Under the pieces are notes generated by a model. It was given only the letters and a program-made list of their open reading frames with translations, was not told where the DNA came from and did no database searches. The position numbers and the translations under genes are program-made. From assembly GCA_022770365.1 (NCBI GenBank), contig JALEHU010000108.1, forward strand, positions 1-64,000: DNA of 64,000 nt, written 5' to 3'. The first letter of the stretch is position 1, and the number at the start of each line of letters is the position of its first letter. This DNA comes from Blautia sp. (GTDB lineage: Bacteria; Bacillota; Clostridia; Lachnospirales; Lachnospiraceae). This document shows, one piece after another, positions 42,918 to 50,670 of this stretch.

Positions 42918-44261
42918 TTATTCTGTCGTTTTCTGCACATAACGGATATAACTTTCTTTGTCAAATACCGGCTGAAAATCATCTATGATTTTTCCGGCTT
43001 CCACAGCTTTGTTTTTCAGAAGTTTGTATACTGTCAGAGCAAGAAGCTTGGCCGGAAGAATATATGCTTTTTCCTCATTGACTATACGAAAATCTGCTCC
43101 GTGAAGTTTTCCCTCAAATCCTGAAAATGTAAAATTCAGTACAGGAAAAAGATGGGTCAGATCACCAACATCTGTGCACGCATTGTTGAAATCAGATTCC
43201 CTCACTTCACGCCAGGATAAATTTCTTTCTGCACTGTCGGGGTTTCTCTTCTGCTCACTTTCCGTCAGATCCTGCATGGCCTCGATCATGACTTTGTCAG
43301 CCCCTCGAGGAAGGATGGGCATATAACCCTGCAGAACTTCCCTTTCAATCATTCCGCCAAATGCATACGCCGCACCGTCATAAGCCCGGTCGATCATTTC
43401 CCGTATCTCCTGGATACGCTGCAGGGAAGAAGCACGGATTTTTGTTTCCACAATGGCTTCATCCGGAACACTGTTCAGTACATCTCCGGCTTTGCGTATG
43501 ACATTATGCAGACGGGCATGATCTTCTTCCCGGAAAGTTTCTCTCATAAGCCCCATCATCTGAATGGCACTTGTGGTAATGCTCAGGGCATTGACTCCGT
43601 TCCACGGATCAATTGCTGCATGGGCAGCCTTGCCGCAAACAGTTACTTTTTCTGCGGTAAAGCCATTGCAGGCGGGATTGCCCAGATAAAAATCTTCTTT
43701 TACCGGAACCATATGTACATGCGTTGTCAGCACAACATCTGTATCATCAAAAGCCCCCAGACGGATCAGTTCACTTTTCCCGGAACCGGCAAAAACCACA
43801 CCTTCTTTTTTAAGATTTTCCCGCCTCCCTGCATCAATATATTCTTCTGCAGGTACAGCAAAAAAAGATACGGACCCCGACAGAGAAGCCCTGATTTCTT
43901 CATCGGCAAGTGCCAGTGAAGCCCCGATCATGGCCGCAAGCTGTGCGTGGTGTCCGCATGCATGTGCTGTTCCATTCACCGGGTCCGCCTCCGGATGTGT
44001 CTTACATCCGATCGCGTCCATTTCCCCGATAATGGTCACGTTTGGTCCGTCTTTCTCCTTCCAGTCTCCTCTGACTCCGGTACAGGCAAGCCCGGCATGT
44101 ATATCATAACCAAGAGAGCGCAAAAAACCTGCCGTTTTTTCTGCAGTCCTCTTCTCTTCAAATCCCGGCTCCGGATGCTGCTCAATATCCTGCGCAAAAG
44201 AAAGGATTTCTGCACGGCGACTGTCGATAATATCAATGATTTTCTTCTCTATCAGGTCCAT
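42918..44261 (-). CDS. M20 family metallo-amidohydrolase
   Basis: About 447 residues. Metal-binding motifs of the M20 fold are seen: GEMDAIGC (first Asp), AHACGHHAQLA (His), PAEEYID (Glu-Glu) and a C-terminal GADFRI segment. An inserted dimerisation domain follows GKAAHAAIDPWNG. Family members cleave N-acyl amino acids or small amides. Several in-frame starts exist (44285, 44279, 44261); I chose the ATG with AGGTGA seven bases upstream. Its place ahead of potABCD suggests a polyamine- or amide-related substrate, but this is inference. Confidence 0.82.
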   Translation of the reverse strand: MDLIEKKIIDIIDSRRAEILSFAQDIEQHPEPGFEEKRTAEKTAGFLRSLGYDIHAGLACTGVRGDWKEKDGPNVTIIGEMDAIGCKTHPEADPVNGTAHACGHHAQLAAMIGASLALADEEIRASLSGSVSFFAVPAEEYIDAGRRENLKKEGVVFAGSGKSELIRLGAFDDTDVVLTTHVHMVPVKEDFYLGNPACNGFTAEKVTVCGKAAHAAIDPWNGVNALSITTSAIQMMGLMRETFREEDHARLHNVIRKAGDVLNSVPDEAIVETKIRASSLQRIQEIREMIDRAYDGAAYAFGGMIEREVLQGYMPILPRGADKVMIEAMQDLTESEQKRNPDSAERNLSWREVRESDFNNACTDVGDLTHLFPVLNFTFSGFEGKLHGADFRIVNEEKAYILPAKLLALTVYKLLKNKAVEAGKIIDDFQPVFDKESYIRYVQKTTE

Positions 44262-44445
44262 TTCCGATTCACCTCTCATTAACATCCTCTATACTATCAT
44301 AAATTTGTCTGAAATGCACGTTTTTTCGTTATTTGCTGTTTTGTACGCTAATGGACATGAATTCCACAGGGAATGTGGATGGTTTTGAATATATTTGAAG
44401 TTCGGCAGTACTTTGATTAAAATACGTAGTTGGACAAAGGGTGTA

Positions 44446-44491
44446 TAAAAACAGCCGGAAGTCCATACAAAATACTGAGACCTCCGGCTGT
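44446..44491 (-). terminator. Terminator after tRNA-Thr
   Basis: ACAGCCGGA/TCCGGCTGT, nine pairs at 44491-44483 and 44459-44451, with a 23-nt loop and a minus-strand U5 tract. It lies 10 bp beyond the tRNA. The remaining 44286-44445 shows no gene. Confidence 0.8.
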
Positions 44492-44500
44492 TTACAAGTA

Positions 44501-44573
44501 AGCTGAAAATGAGACTCGAACTCACGACCCCTTCATTACGAGTGAAGTGCTCTACCGACTGAGCTATTTCAGC
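44501..44573 (-). tRNA. tRNA-Thr (anticodon CGT)
   Basis: 73 nt, CCA not encoded. Acceptor GCTGAAA/TTTCAGC, D arm GCTCAGTCGGTAGAGC, anticodon stem CTTCA/TGAAG around loop CTCGTAA, T arm GTGAG-TTCGAGT-CTCAT. The anticodon CGT reads ACG threonine codons. Confidence 0.95.
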
Positions 44574-44593
44574 TTGTGTTTGACACAAAAGAT

Positions 44594-44621
44594 ATTATAC
44601 CGTATTTTGAAAAAAAAGCAA
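44594..44621 (-). promoter_or_regulatory. Promoter of tRNA-Thr
   Basis: TTGCTT (44621-44616), 16-bp spacer, TATAAT (44599-44594), 20 bp before the tRNA. Confidence 0.75.
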
Positions 44622-44695
44622 GAGATTTTTTGCTTTTAATGGAATAAAAGTGGTTAATCAAATGGAAATAATAGAAAAAGCCGAATATAAGAATG

Positions 44696-44713
44696 CCCCG
44701 GCATAAGCCGGGG
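44696..44713 (-). terminator. Hairpin after the YmaF-like gene
   Basis: CCCCGGC-TTAT-GCCGGGG, seven GC-rich pairs with a tight loop, 9 bp beyond the stop; a T-rich stretch (TTCTTATATTC) follows on the minus strand. Confidence 0.7.
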
Positions 44714-44721
44714 TCCAAAAT

Positions 44722-45072
44722 CTATTTACATTTGAAATCGATTGGACTGTCAATCTGTGTTGCAGCCTGAAATTCATGACGGTGGTGGTCCTGTTCCTCA
44801 GTGAAGTCTTTTATAAAGTGCACATGTTTTCCATTGCCTACATTAATGGCACCGGTTGTTTTTCCGCAAAATTCATGAAAATGCTCATCATCAAAATCTG
44901 TGTGGAATTTTACTTCATGGAAATGATCGGATTTATCAGGTGTATATTTTGCTTCACCTGTAACGGTGCAAAATCTATGGTTATGGCATCCATTACATTC
45001 ATGAAATATCTTGGTGCTTCCTGATAATTCATGAACATGTTTTTGTATTCTGCAATTCATATCTTCGGACAT
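44722..45072 (-). CDS. YmaF family protein
   Basis: 116 residues, histidine-rich. Repeating H-x-H words (KHVHELSG, HFHEVKFHT, HFHEFCGKT, KHVHFI, DHHRHEF) and C-N-G-C-H-N-H fit the YmaF family (PF12788) of Firmicutes, whose function is unknown; the His/Cys content suggests metal binding. AGGAGATTTGTC precedes the ATG. Single-gene unit. Confidence 0.8.
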   Translation of the reverse strand: MSEDMNCRIQKHVHELSGSTKIFHECNGCHNHRFCTVTGEAKYTPDKSDHFHEVKFHTDFDDEHFHEFCGKTTGAINVGNGKHVHFIKDFTEEQDHHRHEFQAATQIDSPIDFKCK

Positions 45073-45189
45073 GACAAATCTCCTATTATTAGATTACACA
45101 ATATAATGTGCACAACTTTATGATGTGACAGGAAGTTATTTATGCAGACAGACTTTTTACAGGCATAATAAAGAGGTAGTCAGGCAATT

Positions 45190-45336
45190 CTAACGTTTTT
45201 GATTAATCGGTGCAATGCCTTCTTTCCGGACATTGTGGGTCTGATTCTGGTTTTCTACAGTTACTTTATTAGTTACACTATTAAATTTTTCGTTGGATTT
45301 CTTTCGCTGAAGCTTTTCTATCTCTTTCTTATTCAC
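45190..45336 (-). CDS. Small hydrophilic protein, 48 residues
   Basis: Starts with GTG at 45336-45334, with GAGGTGAT six bases upstream, giving NKKEIEKLQRKKSNEKF... and ending APINQKR. Composition (Lys, Asn, Gln, Glu; no Cys or Trp) and the THNVRKEGIAP ending resemble small conserved clostridial proteins of the CPC_1213 type; this resemblance is from memory. The function is unknown. It is divergent from the membrane-protein gene at 45439, whose promoter region it overlaps. Confidence 0.6.
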   Translation of the reverse strand: MNKKEIEKLQRKKSNEKFNSVTNKVTVENQNQTHNVRKEGIAPINQKR

Positions 45337-45438
45337 TATTATCACCTCAACAATAGCATTACCAAAATTCAACAAAATATACATATTCCATGTATTGATC
45401 ATCGCATAACCACATATACTATACCTGAGGTGACTGTT

Positions 45439-45951
45439 TTGAATAAATTAAAAATTTATATAATTGCAGGGACATTATTTGTTCTTACGTTGGGAACGTT
45501 TTCTCATTTTTTCTATGAATGGTCAAATAACAATTTCATTGTTGGCTTATTTTCGCCTGTTAACGAATCCATCTGGGAGCATATGAAACTTGTCTTTTTT
45601 CCAATGCTGTTGTATGCACTTGCTGTGATTCCCAGACTCAACAAAAGTTACCCTTGTATTATCTCTGCATTTTCAGCCGGCATTTTACTCGGAACACTCC
45701 TGATTCCTGTTATTTTTTACACATATACAGGAATACTCGGATACCACTTGCCAGCACTGGATATCGGTACTTTTATTTTCAGTGTTATCATTTCGTTTCT
45801 TTCTGTCTATTGGCTTGCTTCAAACTGCAGAATGCAGAAACATACATTTCTTTTATGCGCTGTAATATGTTTTCTGGCAATCAGTTTCATGATATTTACC
45901 TGCTGTCCTCCGGAGATTGCATTATTTGCTGATCCTGCCGCATCCCGGTGA
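45439..45951 (+). CDS. DUF6512-like small integral membrane protein
   Basis: 170 residues with about five hydrophobic helices. The segment HFFYEWSNNNFIVGLFSPVNESIWEHMKLVFFP is characteristic of a conserved Firmicutes membrane family (DUF6512, recalled). Start is TTG at 45439 with GAGGTGA five bases upstream; an ORF reading back to 45199 has no ribosome site and a non-membrane N-terminus, and is opposed by a better gene. No substrate known. Confidence 0.7.
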   Translation: MNKLKIYIIAGTLFVLTLGTFSHFFYEWSNNNFIVGLFSPVNESIWEHMKLVFFPMLLYALAVIPRLNKSYPCIISAFSAGILLGTLLIPVIFYTYTGILGYHLPALDIGTFIFSVIISFLSVYWLASNCRMQKHTFLLCAVICFLAISFMIFTCCPPEIALFADPAASR

Positions 45952-46033
45952 GATCTCAGGCAAGACATCTTTATTGATTATTAACCGTCCTGACAGCTCA
46001 AGCATATCCTAAACTAAAAAAGGAGATTTTATT

Positions 46034-46291
46034 ATGCCTGATAACTTCGATTCTTTCTTCCAGGATCGCAGATGGCGCGGATGCCCTTCATGTCCGCCGT
46101 GTCATTGCGACTGTGATCGGCACGATGATCGATGGGATAACCGCAGGGATGACAGACGAGATGATCGCAGGTATGACCGCAGAGACGATCGCAGAGACGA
46201 TCGCAGAGATGATCGCAGAGACGATCGCAGAGATGATCGCAGAGACGATCGCAGAGACGATCGCAGAAATGACCGCAGAAACCGTTATTAG
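46034..46291 (+). CDS. DDRR tandem-repeat protein with Cys-rich head
   Basis: 85 residues. Head: MPDNFDSFFQDRRWRG followed by CPSCPPCHCDC, five cysteines in eleven residues. Tail: about 12 copies of Asp-Asp-Arg-Arg with small variations (DNRR, YDRR, NDRR). AAAGGAGATTTTATT precedes the ATG. The alternating charge suggests a disordered or nucleic-acid/phosphate-binding tail; the head could hold metal. I do not recognise a family. The other open frame over the same repeats lacks a ribosome site. Confidence 0.65.
   Translation: MPDNFDSFFQDRRWRGCPSCPPCHCDCDRHDDRWDNRRDDRRDDRRYDRRDDRRDDRRDDRRDDRRDDRRDDRRDDRRNDRRNRY
46140..46282 (+). repeat. 12-bp coding minisatellite
   Basis: Tandem units of GATCGCAGAGAC with a third-position C/T alternation, encoding Asp-Arg-Arg-Asp. 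The near-identical DNA of neighbouring units suggests recent slippage, so copy number probably varies between strains. Confidence 0.85.
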
Positions 46292-46434
46292 ATATAAATA
46301 TGGAGGTTGCTTCTGCAGCCTCCTGATTTACTTATCCGGATACCTTGTTCTGAGTAGCCCGGCAACATTTTCTTCCAGGAATGAATAAATCCCGACATTC
46401 CGCACATCCTATCTCCGAAAGGATGGTGTTGAAT

Positions 46435-46623
46435 ATGAATCTGGACAAAATTGTATGTGAATGCCTGCAGGTAACAAATGGTGATATCAAATCAGCCGTT
46501 GAAAATGGAGCAAGTACGCTGGAAGAAATAAGAGAAGCAACCGGTGCAACCGACGGATGTGGTGCCTGTGCAGATGAAGTACAGCATGTTCTTGATTATT
46601 TTACTGCTGAACGGGACAATTGA
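46435..46623 (+). CDS. BFD-like [2Fe-2S]-binding protein
   Basis: 62 residues. C8-x-C10 near the start (VCECLQVT) and C42-x2-C45 (DGCGACAD) are the four ligands of the BFD/NirB-type [2Fe-2S] domain, with the short helices NGDIKSAVENG and STLEEIREATGA between them. The family includes bacterioferritin-associated ferredoxin. Several starts are possible (46381, 46423, 46435); the homologous part starts at MNLDK. No bacterioferritin or reductase is adjacent, so the partner is unknown. Confidence 0.8.
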   Translation: MNLDKIVCECLQVTNGDIKSAVENGASTLEEIREATGATDGCGACADEVQHVLDYFTAERDN

Positions 46624-46694
46624 TACAGCTGCTCATTATTAATAGTGCCTGAACGAATATTCTATTCAAATTATGATATATCAGAGGTGATCAC

Positions 46695-46847
46695 ATGGCA
46701 TCTTATATTGCTCCGGAAATCCGGGATAAATTTGAAACACTTTCGATTGATCTGAAAAATGTCATTTTACAGCGGAATGTACAGATTCGGTCACTTCCTG
46801 ATCTGATTCATATACTGGAACAGATTGTCGCAGAAGCAGAAGCATAA
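46695..46847 (+). CDS. Small protein, 50 residues, unknown
   Basis: ATG at 46695 with AGAGGTGATCAC in front. The chain opens MASYIAPEIRDKFETLS and ends LEQIVAEAEA; it looks like two amphipathic helices. No Cys, no membrane segment. Good ribosome site, normal codon use and position in a run of small genes argue that it is real. Function unknown. Confidence 0.65.
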   Translation: MASYIAPEIRDKFETLSIDLKNVILQRNVQIRSLPDLIHILEQIVAEAEA

Positions 46848-46912
46848 TTCCCGGAATATCATTTTGGCAATTTCCTGCATATTTTAATAAAAAGCCATAA
46901 AGGATCCAGGCA

Positions 46913-47074
46913 ATGAACCAATGCTCTGATCTGATTTTTTTATCCACAATCGCATGTAAACTGTTCCAGTGTTTTGATGAACAGGAAATAGCCGTTTTAT
47001 CAGCTGATTTCATGACTCTCGGTGATATGCTGGCTTCTTTAGCAGCCCGCAGATCGGCATGCAGGGATGATTGA
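46913..47074 (+). CDS. DUF6774-like small protein, 53 residues
   Basis: ATG at 46913 with AAGGA eight bases upstream. The pattern FLSTIACKLFQCFDEQEIAVLSADFMTLGDMLASLAARR fits the DUF6774 family of tiny clostridial proteins: Ala-Cys, Cys-x-x-x-E-I, then F-x-x-L-G-D-x-L-A (recalled). Function unknown. A competing minus-strand frame (47115-46762) covers the same DNA but has no family resemblance. Confidence 0.7.
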   Translation: MNQCSDLIFLSTIACKLFQCFDEQEIAVLSADFMTLGDMLASLAARRSACRDD

Positions 47075-47126
47075 ATGTTCGGTTGATCCGAATCTCCGGC
47101 TTCTTTACAGATCATTGATTAATAAG

Positions 47127-47180
47127 CCAAGGTGCCGGCATATCCATGCTTCTCAAGCATCCTGCATGCCGGCACCTTGG
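47127..47180. terminator. Strong bidirectional hairpin between small genes and glgB
   Basis: CCAAGGTGCCGGCAT pairs with ATGCCGGCACCTTGG (15 bp), and the loop itself contains ATGCTT/AAGCAT. It ends 2 bp from the glgB stop. U tracts are short on both sides. Confidence 0.8.
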
Positions 47181-47181
47181 T

Positions 47182-49338
47182 TTATGCTGTTTTTTTCACT
47201 TTGTCAGTCTCTTCTTTCGGTTCTTCTATCGGCTCTTCCATCGGCGTACAGGAAAAAATCACAACGCCAAGCGCCGGAAGATTCAGCTTTATGGAGTATT
47301 TGCGTTCATCACATTCCTCCGCTCTGCAGGTTTTGCCTCTGGCGTTGACCACGCCTTCTCCTCCATAAGTCTTCTGATCAGAATTAAAAATCTCTTTATA
47401 CTTTCCGTAGAACGGAACACCTACCTGATAATTCTCATATGGAATCGCGGCAAAATTGCACAATGCCAGAAGGGTCTCTTCCGGTTTGTCCGTCCTTCTC
47501 TCGAAAACAAGCACATTTTCTTCATATTTCATCAGCTGAACCCACTCAAAACCTTCATAATCGTCATCCTTCTCCCAGAGTGCCGGCTGTGCTTTATAAA
47601 GAGCATTCAGATCCCGAAGAAATGTTTTGATCTGTTCAGGTGCATCCTTGTCAGGTGCAGTCATCATGCAGCCGGGATGAAGCATCTGATATGCATAAGC
47701 AGCACGGATCTGTGCAGCCTTCTGTTTTTCATCCCCCGGCATTCTCTCCATAAAGGATACAAGGCTTCCCACATCTCTGCCTGCAAGTGTCAGCACATAG
47801 TGTTCGCAATAAGTATACAGCATGGAAAGCGTCAGTTCATCATGATGATTTTTCCGTTCGATGGGATCAACGGAAAGATATTTCAAAAAGTCCTGTGTCC
47901 AGGAAGTATTCCATTTATAGTCAAATCCAAGATGATCATTCTCCACGCTGTCCGTCAGCTCCGGCCACAGTCCGTCCTCCTGAGCAATCAGAAGAACGCC
48001 CGGAAGCTTTCTTTTCACTACAGAATTCAGATGTTTCAAAAATTCCATGGCATAAAGGTTTTCGTTAGTTCCGTAAAGATTCGGTGTCCATTGTCCCGGA
48101 GCCCGTCCATAATCCAGATAAAGCATCGCATCCACGTCATCCATGCGAAGTCCGTCTGCATGGAAAAACTCCAGCCAGTAAAACGCATTGGAAATCAGGA
48201 AATCTCTGACCATGGGACTTGCATAATTATACAGCAACGTACCCCATTTGGGATGTACTGCTTCTGCAGGATTCTGTACCTCATAAAGAGGTGTTCCGTC
48301 AAAACTTTCCAGCCCCGCTTCCACTCGCGGAAACTGTGCAGGTGTCCAGTCAAGAATCACACCGATTCCTTCCTGATGAAGCTTCTCTACCAGCGCTTTA
48401 AAATCCTGTGCTGTACCAAAACGTGCAGTAGGAGCAAAATAAGCAAACGTCGAATATGGTCCGGCATTCTCATCCAGATATTCCATAACCGGCTTCAGTT
48501 CCACATGAGTATATCCCAGATTTTTCACAAAAGCAGCCAGTTCATCCGGGCCATCCCAGTCTGTAAGACTTGTCTCATAGATAGATAGAGGCTGTCTGCG
48601 GTCAGCAAATATACTCCTGTTTTTCATCCATTCCCCATCATTCCATGCAGCCGGATCTGCTGCGCTGCCAAGATCCGCCACCACGGAATTATCAGACAAA
48701 GGTGCCGCAGCCGAGGCGGCATAAGGATCTGCTTTTAACTGAATTGCTCCATGTTTCAGCTTCATCTCATATTTATAGGCATTTCCGGCTTTCACTCCCG
48801 GAATAAACAGTTCAAAAATACCGGACATAGGCATCCGGTGCATCATATGACAGCGTCCGTCCCAGTTATTAAAATCGCCCACAGCACTCACGCGCATGGC
48901 GTTAGGCGCCCATACTGCAAATAATGTACCTTCCACACCATTAACCGTCATGGGATGTGCCCCAAGCTTTTCATATGCATGATAATAAACACCGGCACAG
49001 AATGCCTTCTCTTCCTCCTCTGTGATCTGGCATGGAAATGCATAGGGATCTTCGAATTCTTCCATCTGCTCTCCCCGCGTCACCGAAAAACGATACCCGG
49101 GGATTTTCCTTCCCGGAATCATGGCGGCAAAATATCCTGCTTCATCTTCCTGTTCCATCGGATAGGTGGTTCCATCTATGATTACATCTGCGGATCCTGC
49201 TTCCGGAAAAAAGCCCTGAATCAAAATACCGTCAGGAGTGATTCTCGGACTCATAACATCTCTCGGAGATGCTTCTTCTGCATAGACAATTGCTTCAATC
49301 CGCGGCCAGTCCATATAATCATAACATTTCTCGTTCAT
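47182..49338 (-). CDS. glgB: Glycogen branching enzyme homologue, probably catalytically inactive
   Basis: 718 residues with GlgB layout: N-terminal domain, CBM48 (GTLFAVWAPNAMRVSAVGDFNNWDGR, about 140-165), GH13 barrel and C-terminal beta domain. The nucleophile Asp is kept (D400 in GLRMDDV). The acid/base Glu of region III (AEE in GlgB) is Gln (Q453 in IAQED). Region IV SHDE reads AGRD (519-522), removing the His and third catalytic Asp. The region I His is Q335 (DWTPAQF). The fold and CBM48 seem intact and no frameshift is present, so it is kept by selection, perhaps as a glycogen-binding or regulatory protein. CAGGAGGAAGAT precedes the ATG. Confidence 0.85.
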   Translation of the reverse strand: MNEKCYDYMDWPRIEAIVYAEEASPRDVMSPRITPDGILIQGFFPEAGSADVIIDGTTYPMEQEDEAGYFAAMIPGRKIPGYRFSVTRGEQMEEFEDPYAFPCQITEEEEKAFCAGVYYHAYEKLGAHPMTVNGVEGTLFAVWAPNAMRVSAVGDFNNWDGRCHMMHRMPMSGIFELFIPGVKAGNAYKYEMKLKHGAIQLKADPYAASAAAPLSDNSVVADLGSAADPAAWNDGEWMKNRSIFADRRQPLSIYETSLTDWDGPDELAAFVKNLGYTHVELKPVMEYLDENAGPYSTFAYFAPTARFGTAQDFKALVEKLHQEGIGVILDWTPAQFPRVEAGLESFDGTPLYEVQNPAEAVHPKWGTLLYNYASPMVRDFLISNAFYWLEFFHADGLRMDDVDAMLYLDYGRAPGQWTPNLYGTNENLYAMEFLKHLNSVVKRKLPGVLLIAQEDGLWPELTDSVENDHLGFDYKWNTSWTQDFLKYLSVDPIERKNHHDELTLSMLYTYCEHYVLTLAGRDVGSLVSFMERMPGDEKQKAAQIRAAYAYQMLHPGCMMTAPDKDAPEQIKTFLRDLNALYKAQPALWEKDDDYEGFEWVQLMKYEENVLVFERRTDKPEETLLALCNFAAIPYENYQVGVPFYGKYKEIFNSDQKTYGGEGVVNARGKTCRAEECDERKYSIKLNLPALGVVIFSCTPMEEPIEEPKEETDKVKKTA

Positions 49339-49485
49339 ATCTTCCTCCTGAATCCTGTTGTATATTTATTATTTCATCCGTATATCGCATGGGATTCATG
49401 AATCGGTGGAAAAATCCTCCGGTCATCATCCCCGCATCTTTATTTACAGTTTATCATTTTTGTATATAAAAATAAAGGAATTAAT

Positions 49486-49514
49486 TTGACAAACGACTGC
49501 TCCTGCGATAAATT
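49486..49514 (+). promoter_or_regulatory. Promoter of the fructokinase gene
   Basis: TTGACA (49486-49491), 17-bp spacer, TAAATT (49509-49514). A leader of about 80 nt follows. Confidence 0.82.
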
Positions 49515-49525
49515 GGATATAGCAC

Positions 49526-49566
49526 TAACTGTTCAGAGGATAATCTTTGAAGATTCAGAACAGTTA
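49526..49566 (+). promoter_or_regulatory. Hairpin in the fructokinase leader
   Basis: Outer 9-bp perfect stem TAACTGTTC/GAACAGTTA (49526-49534, 49558-49566) and inner perfect stem AATCTT-TG-AAGATT (49542-49555). No U tract follows, so it is not a terminator. It starts near the expected transcription start and may stabilise the mRNA or be a target site; it matches no riboswitch I know. Confidence 0.6.
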
Positions 49567-49599
49567 CTTATCACACTTGTTTCAAGGAGGATTTTTGCA

Positions 49600-50574
49600 A
49601 TGGAAAACAGATTATATGATGTAACCGCCCTCGGCGAGTTATTAATTGATTTTACGGAGAATGGAAACAGTTCTCAGGGGAATCCGATGCTGGAAGCCAA
49701 TCCGGGTGGTGCTCCCTGCAATGTACTGGCCATGCTGGAACGCCTTGGCAAAAAAACTGCTTTCATCGGCAAAGTCGGCAAGGACATGTTCGGAACCCAG
49801 TTAAAAAATGCCGTTGAGGAAGTGGGCATTGACACCCGTAATCTGATCATGGACGAAGAAGTCCACACCACACTCGCTTTTGTACATACTTACCCGGACG
49901 GAGACAGAGATTTCTCTTTCTACCGTAACCCGGGTGCAGATATGATGCTGAATAAATCCGAAGTTCAGGAAGACCTGATCCGTAATTCCCGCATTTTCCA
50001 TTTCGGAACACTTTCTTCCACTCATGAGGGTGTTAGAGAAGCTACCCGCCATGCAATTGAAGTGGCCAAAGATGCCGGCTGCATCATCACATTTGACCCG
50101 AATCTCCGCCCGCCTCTGTGGAAATCCCTGGAGGATGCCAGAACCGAGATTGAATACGGCATGACCAAATGTGATGTTCTGAAGATTTCCGACAATGAAG
50201 TGGAATTTCTTTTCGGCACCACTGATTACGACAAGGGCGCTGCACTGATCCGTGAGAAATACAATATTCCTCTTGTTCTCATTACCATGGGAAAAGAAGG
50301 AAGCCGCGCTTACTACAAAGATCTCCGCGTCGAGGCAGCCCCATTCCTTCAGGAAAACACCATCGAAACAACAGGAGCCGGAGATACCTTCTGCGCAAGT
50401 GCACTGAATTATGTCCTTGAGCACGGACTTGACAACCTTACGGAAGAAAATCTCATGGAGCTTCTTACCTTCGCCAATGCTGCAGCATCTCTGATCACCA
50501 CACGCAAGGGCGCACTCCGTGTAATGCCGTCCCGCCAGAATGTACTTGATTTCATCGCAGAAAGCGGACGCTGA
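49600..50574 (+). CDS. Fructokinase (PfkB family)
   Basis: 324 residues. GELLIDF and NPGGAPCNVLAMLERLG at the N-terminus and TTGAGDTFCAS at the C-terminus (catalytic Asp in GAGD) define the ScrK/fructokinase branch, phosphorylating fructose at C6. The ATG at 49600 has AAGGAGG in front; the frame begins 38 codons earlier inside the promoter and is not the start. It is monocistronic with a terminator. Confidence 0.87.
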   Translation: MENRLYDVTALGELLIDFTENGNSSQGNPMLEANPGGAPCNVLAMLERLGKKTAFIGKVGKDMFGTQLKNAVEEVGIDTRNLIMDEEVHTTLAFVHTYPDGDRDFSFYRNPGADMMLNKSEVQEDLIRNSRIFHFGTLSSTHEGVREATRHAIEVAKDAGCIITFDPNLRPPLWKSLEDARTEIEYGMTKCDVLKISDNEVEFLFGTTDYDKGAALIREKYNIPLVLITMGKEGSRAYYKDLRVEAAPFLQENTIETTGAGDTFCASALNYVLEHGLDNLTEENLMELLTFANAAASLITTRKGALRVMPSRQNVLDFIAESGR

Positions 50575-50588
50575 AAAAACACAAAAAA

Positions 50589-50624
50589 AGCAGGTTTCCC
50601 ATTTTCCGGGAGCCTGCTCTTTTT
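50589..50624 (+). terminator. Intrinsic terminator of the fructokinase gene
   Basis: AGCAGG/CCTGCT outer stem with inner CCC/GGG pairs, followed by TCT5A. Confidence 0.85.
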
Positions 50625-50670
50625 ATTTGCAAGTTTTTAAGTCCGGCCTGACTGAACTGCCGACTGTTTA

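Noticed and set aside
45199-45438. N-terminal 80 codons of the DUF6512-like frame
   Set aside because: No ribosome site, unlike the membrane protein in composition, and overlapped by an oppositely oriented small gene with a good GTG start.
46140-46282. CRISPR-like array
   Set aside because: The units are 12 bp, contiguous, in frame and without spacers; it is a coding minisatellite.
46113-46388. Alternative frame giving an AETIAEM repeat protein
   Set aside because: It arises from the same 12-bp repeats read in another frame; only the DDRR frame has a ribosome site at a proper distance.
46762-47115. 117-codon minus-strand frame
   Set aside because: It covers two plus-strand small genes with good ribosome sites and has no recognisable features of its own.
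47146-48588. 480-codon plus-strand open frame
   Set aside because: It is antisense to the branching enzyme gene, shows no family resemblance and has no matching ribosome site; the minus-strand protein has clear GlgB domains.
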